Assembly: GCA_028023455.1 (NCBI GenBank)
Contig: JAQFVV010000143.1
Span: 2,084,001-2,148,000, forward strand
Origin: Epiperipatus broadwayi
Taxonomy: Eukaryota > Onychophora > Udeonychophora > Euonychophora > Peripatidae
Direction of reading: 5' to 3'
Length of the DNA stretch: 64,000 nucleotides
A program made the translations under genes and the position numbers. This document shows, in pieces, positions 1 to 12,995 of this stretch; the stretch's first letter is position 1, and the number at the start of each line of letters is the position of its first letter. A model generated the notes under the pieces. The model saw nothing but the letters and a program-made list of their open reading frames with translations, was not told the origin of the DNA and did no database searches.

Positions 1-2690
1 TATAGGGTGGATTTTAATACAGATATTTGATTTTTTTTCTCTCTCTCTTTTTAAAAAAATAAATGACATTTTACCCAGCCAGAATTAGACGAATGATTTA
101 AGAAATTCAAATTTAATTTACAATTATAAAAATAGTTACCCCTCTCCCACTTTAAGATTTGAAATAAACAAATTTATGCATAAAATTGATCTAATAGTAA
201 AATATAATCATCCAATACTGGCTGAATTTGGCATAGTTAACACTAATCAATAAAGTGTATATTTTATAATTAAAGAGAACATACCGGCATATTTCAAAAT
301 AAATAATAAAAGCGGTATTTATAAACTTCATAGTAATCTTTTGTTCCATTTTAAAATTAGACATTACAATCCTTTTTTCTCTACCATTAATAAGTAGAAA
401 TCTAGTTAGAACATAAATTGACTTGTTAAAAACAATAATAAAAAAATTAAAACACTCATATATATCACTGTCCTTTTGAAACACATCTTTTTTAAGATAT
501 AGTCTTTTACTGAGCAGTTAGAAATCTGAGAATTTTGAATTTAGATATTCTAGAGTTTTTTTTATTTTTATAGAAAACATTTTAATTATTTTATCTTGAA
601 GGATTAAAAGTTTGATTGAGGCAGCTATTTTATTACTGGTTCACTTATTTCAGGATCGACCTTTGGCTTTACTGGACTCAGGACAGGCTGGATTCAAAGT
701 TGGTTCTCCAGTTTCTCAGCAGCAGCAGTATGGAATCAATTAGATTTTTTTTCTCCTACAGATGCATTTTCTGGAGATTTTCCCCAAGAGGGGAAGGATA
801 AAAGTGACTACTCAGAAGTCATGGTGATTATTTGACATCAGCTGAAGTTCAATGTCTATTAGAGACAGTCACTTTGTCTCTTAAAACTTTTTTTTACTCT
901 TCTTTTGACTTTTTACTTTTGACTTCAACAACTCTCTGCTCTTAAAAACTCTTTTACTTTTAAACTCTTTTACTGCCTTGACTAAAAAACCAACCCAGTA
1001 TTTTTTATGCAAATAACTTTAAACAAAACTTTTTTCAGCATAACCAAAAATCAATACAGTCTTTGTTTAATCTTATATTTTTTTCTTAATGCCTATATCA
1101 TAACTGCCTTTGTTAGAAATGAAAATAGACTGGTTGACTTATCTTTTAATTTAAACTAATTAGCAAAATGCTATTAAGACTAAATTAAGGTATGAAAATT
1201 TTGATTGCATTTTTAACTGCCTTTAAAGATGAGAAATAATTAGTATTTCCATGCAACTATAAGAATGTTTCAAAAAAAAAAATAGATTCGTAAAAAATGT
1301 CATTTCCAAAGAAAGAATGAGTCATTTTTCTTTGTCCTTAGGAAAAACATATAGAGAAAGGAAATATATTTTTCTTTTCCAAATATATAACAAAAAAGGT
1401 ATTTCAATAAAACAAGATATACATATATGCCCTCTCATCCAATAATATACACACACATCCATATATTATTTTCTAACCAAAAATAAAAAAATCAAATATT
1501 TGATCTATAAAATCTATATATATATATCATATTTTTAAATGACTAACATGAAGCTCTGTGTGTGCATACACACTGATCACTTCAATATATATATGACCAC
1601 TTCAATATATGTATATATATAATACGTAAATCCAGAATATTAAAGAAAAAAGGTGACACAAAAGTGATTAATTTTTGAAATACTTTTTGGAACTAAGATT
1701 TGTAATGATCACTAGTATAAATCACAATATCATTAGTTGATTCCTTGAAGATCTCCTATATTGGTTATCATAAATGTATCATGTTTTATTAAACTTTGCA
1801 TAACTTGTTTCATAGTATGGATGCAATCTGTTAATCCTCAGGTGGCTTCTCTAATTTGTATGAGCAAAATTATTTGTCTTTTTTTGCTTGCTCAAATGTA
1901 TCATGAAGCGTAAAAATATAGCCCTATATAATAACTCATTGAGATCCTATATTTATAAGACATCTGTGTGCATATATACGTAGTTAGATCTTTTTTTAAA
2001 AAAAATTGTACAGATGTATTATATATCAAAAAATTATTTGTTGCATTATTTTTAATATTTTTTCACTTTTCATTTTTAACCAAAGTAAAAATTAAACTCC
2101 GCAACATAAAAAAAATATTTTCATTAAATATAATTATATACTTGCTAAATGTTCTAATTATTTCAAACTTCATAGTTAAATTTCAACTCCTAACCATCTA
2201 TTATTAAAAAATTCCACACAGAAGACAATTAATTTTGCATTTAAGTTTATATTCCATTACAAATTACATTTATATTCCAAGGGTATTTATAGTTATTGAT
2301 ATCTTATGTTTTTTCTTTATAATAATGTTTTCTTTTTTATATTTGCTTCTAATAAAAAGTAACCAATATGTTTTTTTTTTCTTGAGTAACATAAGGTTTT
2401 GTTTTTGATTGGCTACCAATCTTTTTTTAATTTATTTTCATAAATTGTCATTATAGTTCTTACTAATATTGTATCCAGATAAAATACTGGAATATGCATG
2501 CATATTTTTTTTTCCTGAACACAGTAGAATGACTAGGTAATATAATACTAAAGTCAAGCAATAACATTTAATCATTATTGGTGATGGTTTGCTATTGCCT
2601 GCCTCTTTCTTAATACAACTCTATCTAATATTTCTATTTTAAAGCTACATCATGACCCTATGTCAATATATATATATATATTGTACCTGT
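1..2690. other. AT-rich intronic sequence, no gene seen
   Basis: This stretch is very AT-rich, with many homopolymer runs and short TA repeats (for example near 1515-1530 and 1585-1620). The short open frames have low-complexity composition (F, I, Y, K, L) and look like chance. Positions 600-960 are less AT-rich and contain pyrimidine-rich CTTTT/ACTCTTTTACTTT repeats; they may be an old retroelement end, but I cannot assign a family. By position it should belong to the intron upstream of the DOK exon at 9149. No exon encoding the expected upstream PH domain was recognised. Confidence 0.5.
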
Positions 2691-2935
2691 CAAAAATGTA
2701 TGTCCATCCAACAAGATTTAGAATCTAGGCAAAAGTACCCCGAATCCAATCATGCACGAGATATGCAGGTCAGGAGCAATCATGAATTCTAACCTATTTG
2801 CCCATTCCCCAAATCTATAACACCTACGGTGATACCACATAAATTCATTACATCCCGGCCCACATGAGACTCAATTGGTGATGATGATGAGAGATTGAGT
2901 GAACCCAAGATATTAAGTTACGAGTATACATAAAT
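2691..2935. repeat. Unassigned repeat-like block of more balanced composition
   Basis: About 245 bases stand out from the AT-rich surroundings by balanced base composition and several CpGs, ending near a GATGATGATGAG run. There is no open frame. The composition suggests an inserted element or its end. No terminal repeats or target duplication were found by eye, so the family is unknown. Confidence 0.3.
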
Positions 2936-3099
2936 ATAAATATCAATAATGAGATTCGAACAACTGGACTAAGTTTAAAATATAAATATTTATTTTAACA
3001 TAACTGATGATGAGTTTAGATATATATAATTGACTCCACGCTTATAAAACTATTTTGATTATACACATTGAAGAATATTATTAAGATTATAATGATATT

Positions 3100-4810
3100 G
3101 ACAAATATTAAGTTAGTGTGGCAGTTACAAGAGGCGGATTTATCGGAGTGGTTTGGTGGCCGTTTTATACATAAAAATACATTTATAAAGTTATAATCGA
3201 GTTTCGCTAATTAAAAGATTTTAATACATAAGTTTATTGCTTTTATTTAGATATATTATTTATAATAATTACAATGTGGATACATTTTTGATCGGCAGCA
3301 CAAAACATTATTTCTTTTATATTTTCAACATTTAACGATGGGATATAGCGAAAACTCAATATTTGCAGGAAAAGTTTATTTCAGTAAAGAGGAAGGGCAG
3401 CTTTGTGCTAAGTTGGGTTTAAACACCAACAAATAGAGAAAACAGAACGTTTTATTATCGCATATCATTACGATTTTACTTTGCTAAACAGGCTGAAACT
3501 AACTGTAAGAAATGGCGAGGCTAGCATAATATCATCGAGAGAAAATGGCACATTTGGCCAGGATAATGTCATTCTCCAATTTTATATAATGATGGTACAC
3601 ACCAGCTTTCTGCTGAAATGGTACAGGAAGAAAAAAAAAGGTTAATAGGAAGATACTATAGGCTGAACCACGGCAAACTATACATTGCTTTATCTACTCT
3701 AATCTGGATGATCTAGAAGTAAACGTGGACTTCTTTATGATGAGGATATGAATGACAAGGCTTTGAATCCCTGGAGTGAGGTACAGGTGATTCAAAGCAG
3801 TACATAATATATATACTTTGAGGAGAAGAATGACTAGCGAAATGATTGTGATTCCCTGGAGTGAGGTACAGGTGAATCAGATCGAAGCCGTATGCGTCTT
3901 ATAAATAATTAGATATATGCTAGCAACGCTATCATAATAATATAAAATCAATAAATTTAACTGTTAAAGAAAAGCCTTAAATGGTTTAACAAATACATAA
4001 TAACATGCGAGTATAATGACCTACGTAATATAGTCATTGATTATAAATTAACTAGTATTAATAAAGCTTGCATTGCTCCCCACTTTCTGAATCAATATTT
4101 TAATATAATAATTAAAATTACCAGAGTGCAAATTATCAAACAAATTTAAGTCGCCAGTCTTTGTGGCGATAATGATCAATAAGAAATTTATAACACTAAC
4201 GGACACCAATAGCCACCCCGGATTGCAAAATATTTATACGTTTCGTATAAATTTACGACAAAACATTTAGATAAAAAATATTCATTTAAAATATAACCCA
4301 AACTTACGAAGTATTTAGAATAATTAATAAGAACTCATTTTAACTCCCCACCCTTCCCTTTTAATAGAAGTTCGTAACATTAAGTTTTCAGTGGCATTTA
4401 TAAATAAAGGATGGAAATATAAAAATAGTATTAAACTTAAATCATAACCGCACTAACTAATAAAAATAATAATAAGCATGAGTTGGATGAAATAATAATT
4501 AGGCAGCAAAGAATTGATATAAATGGTTAACAAAGCTTTAAGAAAACATTAAATATAACGAAATTATTAGCTTACAAATTAAATTACATAGTTAAAGGTG
4601 GATAAGGTGGGCTGGTTACCTCAGGATTCTTTGAAAGCACTGGCGAATCTGCTGTGGCAGGTGGCATTCTTTGGGGCTACATTGCGGCAAGGCTTGGCTG
4701 AAGACGGCGGATGGTAATTTGGCTCTCCAAAATTTCAAACGGACATGGAGTCACCTAGCAACGACTGATCCAACTCTAATATAATAGATTTTTAGCTTTA
4801 TTTATATCAG
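3100..4810 (-). mobile_element. LTR-like retroelement remnant, minus strand (tentative)
   Basis: This block has more CpG than its flanks and no long open frame. Read on the minus strand it begins with a TATA box (4799-4806), then a TCAGTC initiator-like motif (about 4763-4768), then GGTAACC, a splice-donor-like site (4614-4620). The same order recurs on the + strand at 62315-62618. Inside, a segment of about 50 bases around the words CCCTGGAGTGAGGTACAGGT is repeated near 3770-3795 and 3853-3875. No coding domain (gag, RT, integrase) is visible, so LTR origin is inferred from promoter layout alone. Alternatives are a non-coding first exon or an unknown DNA element. Confidence 0.3.
4614..4806 (-). 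promoter_or_regulatory. TATA + initiator + donor-like module, minus strand
   Basis: On the minus strand TATAAATA lies at 4799-4806. A TCAGTC initiator follows about 40 bases later at 4763-4768, and GGTAACC at 4614-4620 resembles a 5' splice site. Spacing from TATA to initiator closely matches the module at 62315. Activity is not shown by sequence alone. Confidence 0.3.
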
Positions 4811-5296
4811 TTTTTGGCCCCTTAGAGAATATTTATTCTAAAATAGATTTCCTGCCTCTAATAGATCTCTATTTTAGGAGAATCTTTACTCTATTGTTAG
4901 TAAAGATTCAGTTTTAAGATAACTGTCTAAAATCAATTCAAATCAATTTCCTGTTTGGAAATGGATTTGAATAAAACAATGTTAATAGCTAACTAAAATG
5001 CATTAGCTTTGTTTTAGTTTTTACTTTTTTAATTTTAATTTACAATTTCCTGGTTTAAAATCATGAGACAAACTCCCCACCCCTTTAATTATTTCAGACA
5101 GTTATCTTGAATTCATATTTTGTTTTATGAAAAAGAAAATTATAATGTATTAAAATAAAAATATACACTTTTACAAGATACAATATTATCTAATATATAT
5201 ATTTTACATTAACAAAAAAAATATGGAGCATGATGACACGTATACTGTAGTAGAAGGTGAACTCGACCTTGAACTAAGGTCAACTGTTTCAATACA

Positions 5297-6166
5297 CACC
5301 TGGGTCTCGTTTTACGTGATAGATAGATTCCTCAAAAAACACGCACAAATGAAATCGTGCAAAAATAGATGTAACTTACATTGAAAAAGGGGGGATGTGG
5401 TCTGTGATTTTTCAAAATTTGCGTAAAAGCAAAGCACCAATGTAAAATTACTTTAAAATTCGCGCAAAAAAAAATAAGGAAATAAAATATGACTAATAAA
5501 AAATTTCAAATTTGAAAAAAATTGATACAAGACAAACTTTTTTTAACTATAATATTTAATTTTATTCAAAATAATATATTTTTATGCATAATTTACAGTA
5601 CAGTAATTTACATTTTTTTATACACGTTTTAATTATTATGATTTTCTGGTGACAACGTAATTATTAATTAATCTTTGAGATGATGATTTTATTAATTGTT
5701 TACGAAGCTCGCGATATCCAGACATACAACCATTTAGCTCTCATTGGAATTTAAAAGCATGTTAATGATTAGTGTCATTAATAAGAAAATAATAATTGAT
5801 TACGTTCTTTTTTAAAAAGAAAAAACAGAATGTGATTTAAAATGCAAAATTAACACACACAATGTTTGAACAAATTTACATTATAATCTTGTAAAATTTA
5901 ATATGTGTATACATAAAATGTGGAAATCATGATTTTAATTTCATTATTGCATAAAATCTTACTATTATAAAGCATTGAAAATATTGAAATTACTAAGATG
6001 AAAGTCGAATTCCAATAATGTGCTATTACTTTCAATATAACGTAAGTGCACGAAATTTATTATTTAAAGTAATAGTGCATTATCGGAAATTGACTTCCGG
6101 TGAAACACGAATCGCGGAACTTCAAAATCGTGTTAAATAAGTCCGCGTAAAAAGAGATCCAGGTGT
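5297..6166. mobile_element. Non-autonomous DNA element with ACACCTGG termini
   Basis: The left end reads ACACCTGGGTCTCGTTTTAC and the right end, reverse-complemented, reads ACACCTGGATCTCTTTTTAC, so about 18 of 20 terminal bases match. The element is about 870 bp. It has no open frame, so it would need transposase in trans. Subterminal regions are richer in CpG than the surroundings. An internal inverted pair around CCAATAATGTGCTATTACTTT (near 6014) and AAAGTAATAGTGCATTAT (near 6066) adds a second hairpin. The superfamily is not assigned and the target duplication is unclear. Confidence 0.6.
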
Positions 6167-6217
6167 ATATATAATATTTAAATATAAGTATATTATCTCT
6201 ACTGAACTTAATATAAT

Positions 6218-6700
6218 TAGAAGGGATTTAAATTCAGACTTTCAAACTCCCTATAGCTATCCATTTCATAATATACAAGTGAAAAAGATAAATGATATTC
6301 AGCACTCATCAGTTGGATCAGATCATTATATAATGAGGAGTCAGAGTGACTTAAAGTCAACCTGGGCATGACAATAATAGTAGCATCAACAAGGGTTTTA
6401 AGCATTCCATCATCAGATTTTCAATGATATGGATGATTGAAGAGTTGGAGAGTGGAGAATATTGAAGCCTGACTATTGATGTTTGAAGATTTGCTATCTT
6501 AATATAAACTGAGCATTGATTACATATGTATGTGGGAAATGATGGTGGTCTGGACCAACTGATGAGTGCTGGTTCAGCATAAAATACATATATTGGAAAT
6601 CATTTATCTTTTTCACATGTAAGTGGCCATTTATGTCAGTTGTATAAAATGGAATGGATATTTGTAAGAAGCATGAAAATCTGAGTTCAAATCCCTTCTA
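6218..6700. mobile_element. Foldback MITE, family F1, copy A
   Basis: The left end (TAGAAGGGATTT then AATTCAGACTTTC) and the right end (GAAAATCTGAGTTCAAATCCCTTCTA) are inverted copies. The element is about 483 bp and non-coding. Its core (CTGATGATGGAA, CATCAGTTGG and related words) recurs in copies at 6790, 27310 and 28805, and copy A is inverted relative to the copies at 6790 and 27310. TA at both boundaries would fit a TA-duplicating superfamily, but that is inference. Short open frames here on both strands are repeat shadows. Confidence 0.65.
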
Positions 6701-6789
6701 TATATATTAATAAATTTTGACTATAATCCTGAAAATGACTGTAACCAGACAAAACGTTTGAGTGAAAAACAATATTCATAATATAATTA

Positions 6790-7150
6790 TGGGGGATTTG
6801 AACACAGACTTTCAAACTCTCTTCAGCTCTCCATTCTATCTCTTACAACTGATACCCATAATCTTAAATGACCTTCTATATATGTATTTCATGCTGAACC
6901 AGCACCCATAAATTGCTCCAGAGTATCATCTCTCCCACATATATATAAAACACTGCTTAGTTTATATTAAGATATAAAATGTTCAAACTTCAATGGACAG
7001 ACTTCAGTCTACTCCACCCTCCAACTCTTCAGCCATCTATACCACTGACAATCTGATGATGGAATGCCGAAATCCCTTGTTGATGCCAGTATTATTGTTA
7101 TGCCCATGTTGACTTTAATAGTGTTTAATGGTATTAGCATTAGTATTGCA
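6790..7150. mobile_element. Foldback MITE, family F1, copy B (right end missing)
   Basis: It starts with GGGGGATTTGAACACAGACT, the F1 terminal sequence, and continues through the F1 core to the words GTTGATGCCAGTATTATTGT and ATGCCCATGTTGACTTTAA. The second terminal repeat is not found, so the copy is truncated or eroded. It lies only about 90 bases from copy A and is inverted relative to it. Overlapping short open frames on both strands are not genes. Confidence 0.6.
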
Positions 7151-9148
7151 CACAATATATATATACACATTTCTGTACAATACAGTGGTAGTTTTTTTTC
7201 CTTTTTTATTAATACCAATTCTTTGCAAATAACTAAAAAAAATACTAAAGTTATTAAATTATGATTGATTAAAATATTTGAATTGTTCAAAAAATAAATA
7301 TTACATTTATCTGTTATCTTGTCTATTTAATAATATTCTAGATCTTTTTAAGAGCTCATTTTTCAAGTTTTCTTTTTTTTTTAATGCTAATTTAAATTTT
7401 TATTGTTGAAATTATAAATTTAATTATCAATTTCTTTTTGCTTCTGTTCTCATCTAAACGATCGTCCAGCTCATATTATTTAAATAATATCTGCTCTCAC
7501 TCTCTTTTAAATCCTTTTGCAAAGCTACTGAGTGGACTCCACTTTATTTTTATAAATTTTGTGTTATGTTTTCCCCTGATGACTATAAAATATTTCTCCA
7601 CTTAGTAGGGCTGCATTACACAACTAACTATCTTTCATAGAATGATTCATGAAACCAAAGGGAATTTTATCAAATTTTGCAAATTTTTGTGTCAAAAAAA
7701 TATATAATCAATACCTATAGAGACTTCTCATATAAAAGTGTTTTTTTTTTTTAAAAAAAAAAATACCTTTAGCAATTTTGTTGTAATGTCATCCTGTCAT
7801 AATGGTTTCACTGAGGCTTTAATTGTAATCCAACGGGACCACAGTGTTCCTCACTTTATTCAAATTATAGTATCTTTATAAATTACATCATCTCATATTC
7901 AGTTGGCTGTTTTATACTAATTAGCATTTTAAGCAATATTTTTTTTTTTATTATTTTTCACTAGTTAAATTATGTGCTGACCCCCAAAACGGAAATAAAA
8001 TAAAACGAACTCGTTAAAGGGAAAGGGGAGTTGTGTGTTTTATTTTAATTTTAAAACCATATATTTAAATTTTCTACGTATATAATTCGTCGTAAATTAA
8101 TTTCTTACTTATTTAGTTTTGTAATTAAAGCTGACCAAGTTAAAACATATTCAAATTTCCATCTCTGCATTGTTTATAGCAAACAATTAATTGATACCAT
8201 TCTGCATAAAGAATGATAATAGATATATCAGTCCTATATAATATTTGCAGCAGTGCTTTTTACTCCCCATCATCTTAAAGCAGGTGTCCCTTAAAGTGAT
8301 GGTAAAGTTTCTGGATTAAAAGCCGAACCTGTACTTTAGTGTTTAAATGACCATTTACCATTAGACAAAGTATTATTGACTCAACTTTTGTATGTTCATG
8401 CTTTGATCTTTGAACGATTTCTTAACAAACATATTAATTTTATAATTCTTGGAACTTATTCTTCCATATCTCTTGCCAAACTCATTCAAATATTTTTGTA
8501 TCCGAATATGTACAGAAAAGATTATAATACATGAGTACTATAGCTATAAATAGTTTGATGTTAAAATCTCGTCAGCATCTACAATAATTACATTTGCTTT
8601 AACATTACTGAATTTTCCATTTATTTATTCTATTCATAGTATAAAAATTAAATCAATAGATGAATTAAAGCCTATAGTCACCAATATATTTTATGATTTA
8701 TATATGACATTTATTATTTAGCACGTCATCTAAGAGTAGTAATTATCAACGATTTTTTCCAATTTGTTTTTGCATTTGACCCCATTTCTTTTTTATATAT
8801 ATATTACATGGTAATTTAAAAAAAATTCTTTATAAACTTTCTTATTAGATAAAATTCTTTTTAAACTTTAAAACTTAAATATCGGCCAAAAAATTAATAC
8901 AGTACTTATGATCTTTAGAGAAATTTTAATATATTTTAAGAAGAATCTTTTTGTTTTGCTTTTGTAGATGATATATGTTTATTTTGAATTATTATAAATC
9001 CACTATAAATCATGCTCATCTAAAAGACTTTTTTTATTAAACATATTTTATTTATTTTATAGTTACATTGGATAACTTTTAAAACTCTATACACATGCAT
9101 ATATATCTGTGTAGTTTCAATATATCTGAATGTCTATGTTTGTTTCAG
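7151..9148. other. AT-rich intron, no gene seen
   Basis: It contains poly-T and poly-A runs and no plausible coding stretch. A small less AT-rich patch at 7978-8040, with CCCCCAAAACGG and AGGGAAAGGGGAG, could be the edge of an old repeat. The last 15 bases form the pyrimidine-rich acceptor of the DOK exon (TATGTTTGTTTCAG). Confidence 0.5.
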
Positions 9149-9338
9149 AACGTTTCCATGTCTATTTACTGCCAACTCTTAACTTGGATATCTATGGTGA
9201 ATGTCTTATGCAAGTTACTCATGAAAATATTTATCTCTGGGATGTAGAAAATCCACGGTTAAAATTGGTTGCCTGGCCTCTGGTCTCACTTAGAAGATAT
9301 GGTAAAGATTCTACAAAGTTTACATTTGAAGCAGGAAG
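9149..9338 (+). CDS. DOK4/5/6: DOK4/5/6-like docking protein, PTB-domain exon A
   Basis: This internal exon lies between a TTTGTTTCAG acceptor and a GTAAGA donor. It contributes two bases, then 62 full codons, then two bases. Translation starts [18 protein letters not shown] and runs through [12 protein letters not shown] and SLRRYGKD to FTFEAGR, where the last Arg codon is split by the intron. This is the first half of an IRS-type PTB domain, very close to vertebrate DOK4, DOK5 and DOK6. The LRRYG arginines and the FEAGR arginine correspond to the region that binds phosphotyrosine (family knowledge). DOK proteins are adaptors recruited to activated receptor tyrosine kinases such as RET at the inner plasma membrane. 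The upstream exons for the PH domain lie outside or were not recognised. An upstream in-frame ATG exists at 9130, but the acceptor and homology argue for splicing at 9149. The reading frame joins exactly to the exon at 28306. Confidence 0.95.
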
Positions 9339-11215
9339 GTAAGAATTTTGTATGTGTATGTACAGTATATATATATATATAAGGAAAGATTATGTATGAT
9401 GAATTAAGTATATGTGAAATGCACGAATAAGAGAATAACACTAACATTATTGACAGAATTAAAAAATTAAATGCTAAATGGAGCAAATTTGATCATGTTT
9501 CTTGAATATATGATAATTAATGAACAAATAAAGTCCTAAATTGTACTTCAAAAAAGCTAGAAAAATATTGTATGTGATGTGAATGATGGAATAAGATAAA
9601 TAAAAATAAAAAAAGAATTCTGGAATGATACGGATATAACAAAGTTATGGGTAGAAACTAATGAAATGAATTTTGAAGGCCAACATTTTCTAATGATCAA
9701 TAATTATTAAAATAATATTGTATTCAAATGAAAATTGTATTTTACAAATAAAGTTATTCTTCAAACTCATTTTTTAAAAATAAATATGCACAGATAAATG
9801 AAAGTTTGAAAAACTTGTAATAGCAGCAAAATGGTTAGGCTCATCCATTATAACAAAAAATGTACCATTGAGAAGATTCAAAGTCAGAAATTAATAGATA
9901 GTTATAACAAAAGTCTCATAGCAAATGACATCATTACAAAGCAGAAAAATAGTTTATCATTATATTTTGTTGATATTTTCATGAATATTAAAATTTGTAT
10001 AGTATTTTGAATTAATATTCATTATAAAAATATTTCTACTGCATGTGTCATCTAATCTGATATCAACAATTTTACTGAAAGTATAATGTTCACCAATTTA
10101 GTGTACAATAAAATTTCCTTTTCACAGTGATTCCACTTTTTTGCCTCATTAATCTATCTCAAACTAAATCATTTTAGAAGCTGCTTTTTATTATGTGTAT
10201 ACAATCAAAAATTTCTTAATTTATGATTAAACTACTTTTTTTGGTATGTGACCCGATTATTAGCATATAATTTTTATAATAATATTAGCTCCTATAATTT
10301 ATTTTCAAACCTTCATGTATTTTATAATATTTTTATATACCTTTGTATTAATTGCAATATGTTTCCTAAACATATGTTTAAAAAATCTAAAAAGACGGAT
10401 ATATGGTCTGCTTTTTAAGTATAAAAGTATTTCCTTTAAATATAATACTATAGCATATGAGTTTTGTGCTAAGTTTATTTTTTAATTAAATTTTTGCATT
10501 TTATTTGATTTTCCTTGATATAACTTGACTAAAATAAATATAGTTATTTATTTCTTGAAAATCAATTTCAGTAAACCATTTTCAAATGATTAGATTTAAT
10601 TCATGAATTTTTAGTAATAGATCAACAAGTGATATCATTTGAAATTGAAAATGATTCATAGAATGCTTTTAAAAACTTCTAAAGTTACAGACATTTTGGA
10701 ATTATATGTTGGAATACATCTATTTCTAGTTGAATTAAATATTTTTAGAAAAATTCAAACTTTATTTGTACTTTTACAAATACATTTATCTGTTAGTACC
10801 CAGGAATAAGTAAAATTTGAATATTTTAAAATTCCCATTCGATGATGAAAATAGTTCATGTAAAATGCCTGCCATCGTACCTTCTGAAAAACATCACAGA
10901 GAAACTACCTTTTCATTTTCATAAATCAACTTTCTTGTCATTATGCTAATTTAAAGATATTTCAAGAGAAATTTGATCTTAATAAACTGCTTGTAACTTT
11001 ACTCTTAGAATTAATATATATTTAGTTGTTGTTTTTTAAATATTATTGCCAATAATACTTAGTTTACTTGATGTTATGCAATCATTATATCATTACACTA
11101 AAATGATTCCACATATTGTTGTTTGACTAATTTGCTTCCTGTAATAGAATTTATTGTAACCACTTAACAAATTTTATTCATATTTTTGTATTGACTTTCG
11201 GATTTGTTGTATAAT
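9339..11215. other. Start of the 19-kb DOK intron, no gene seen
   Basis: It begins with GTAAGAATTTTG and a short TA run (9365-9381). The rest is AT-rich without coding character. A degenerate piece near 10700-10830 (with AAAAATTCAAACTTTATTTG and ATCTGTTAGTACCC) resembles the tail of the SINE-like foldbacks at 30484 and 40946. Confidence 0.5.
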
Positions 11216-12995
11216 ATTGATAACTTTGAGTAGTTGAATGAATTGAGGAAGGATTTGTCCATATTAATTGATGTATTATCAGACTTTTGGAAGACAAAAG
11301 AAGAGATAAAAGCAAACATATAAGAAGAAAATATTGGAATAAGATTTATGGTGGATAAAGATGAAAGGATAACATTATGAAGATAAAAAGTGTATCAGAC
11401 AGATAATGATTATGCTATTAAATTTAACAATTGAAAACTTAATGTAGATAATGCTATATATCTCACATAAGGTTTATTTTAATGAATAACTGGAGGATTT
11501 TCATGTCAAAATACAGAATACATTTAAATGTACCATACTACACCTTAATAGAAATCATTTGAAATATGAAAGTATATTATTTAATTTGAACATGGAAAGA
11601 GAAATAAGAGGTTATAAAAAATATAGTCTGCAGAAAAAGAACAATGTGTATTGTAAACTTATTTTAAAATAATCTTTAAAAAAGTGGGTATATAATGAAC
11701 ATGTAATATGTATTTCAAATGAAATAGATATAAATGTGCATAAAGACAGACTGGAGAAACAAACTATCAAGAAATTATAAACAGCTGATATTCCTAATAT
11801 TCAGCAAAATTATAGTGAATTTAAGATATGTCTTACAAAATATTTAAAAATATTAACCACCTTATTACTGCTTAAACTTGAATGATATCAATAAAAATTT
11901 AACACACATTCTATGTAGAATGTGGCTATTTCCTAATATTTTAGCAAAATACATATAGAAAATGAAAAATATATCAAAATTATTTAAAATAAACTATTTA
12001 AAATAACTGAACATCTGACATTTTTTTAAAAATGGTATAGAAAAGATTTAATAATATCATCAAAAACATAATTCTGAACTATCAAGAACAATATTAAAAG
12101 TTGTATTTATAACAAAAAGTAGCATTTTGGTGATGGAAGAAAAATTATTTTAACAATAAAAAGAAAAGACAATGTATGATTATTAAAAATATAAATAATA
12201 TCATAGAGATGATGAATTCTATAAACAAAAATAGCAAAATAAAACCCACATAGTAATGATAACATTTGAAATGCCACACACTTAAATAAACAGAGATAGC
12301 ATGCATTTAAATCTATGAATATTTAAAACCTGTAGAAAATAATGAAATATTTAAAAAATGCAGATAAAGAAATACAGAAACTTTTGGTAAAGATATATAC
12401 CAAAATTCCAAATGCTAAGAATGCTTCAGATGAATAAAAGAATGCATTAGAATTATTAATGATTAAGACAAGTAAAAAAAAAAAACCTATTAGAAATTAC
12501 AAACCTATCAGCTTCCATTACTGAGATTGTCACAAATTATTTACAGAAAACTTTGGATTTGATCCAACCAAAAGAATAAGCTTTATTTAAAAGTGATTGT
12601 AGCACAACAAAACACATATAGATATGAAGGGAATTATATAAACAATCAATGATTATGGATTGCTATTTTGTTTTGGATTTGTATATTACAAAAAAAATGC
12701 ATTTGATTTTATGATTACCTTTACTATGGTTAAAGTTATGCAATATCATAACGCAGAACCAGACATTGCCAAATTTAGGATGTTGCTATCAAAATGCATT
12801 AGAATTAGATTATGTTGGTATGAATAGTATGATAAAGTTATTCCATTTTCAAAAACGTTTTATGAAATGATATGGAAAATATTTTGTAGATTAGAATGAG
12901 AAATAAAGAGACTAAAAATAGTGAAGATTATTTAAATTATTTAAATATTTCAGATTATATGTTGTTTTCATAAATTATGTTTCAAAGCTATAGGA
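11216..12995 (+). mobile_element. RTE-type LINE remnant, 5' part (endonuclease and RT)
   Basis: With frameshifts and stops tolerated, the + strand reads an RTE-clade polyprotein. An endonuclease part near 11300-11420 includes GIRFMVDKDERI. RT-like stretches at about 12480-12900 include YKPIS, a FGFDPTKR-like stretch, CFGFVYYKKNAFDF (the motif usually FVDYEKAFD) and FYEMIW. Many stops show it is long dead. The reading continues after the L1-like insertion, at 14702, in the same orientation. Members of this clade use an apurinic-like endonuclease and RT for target-primed integration (family knowledge). Confidence 0.7.
12988..12995 (+). repeat. 8-bp target-site duplication, left copy
   Basis: CTATAGGA occurs here and at 14694-14701, directly flanking the L1-like insertion. 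Removing one copy and the insert restores a continuous RTE reading across the site. Confidence 0.7.

Noticed and set aside
7009-7290. Opposing open frames near 7009-7290
   Set aside because: They lie across and beside an F1 MITE copy and have no domain similarity.
9130-9148. ATG upstream of the DOK exon as a start codon
   Set aside because: The TTTGTTTCAG acceptor and the position inside the PTB domain show that this is an internal exon; the ATG lies in intron sequence.
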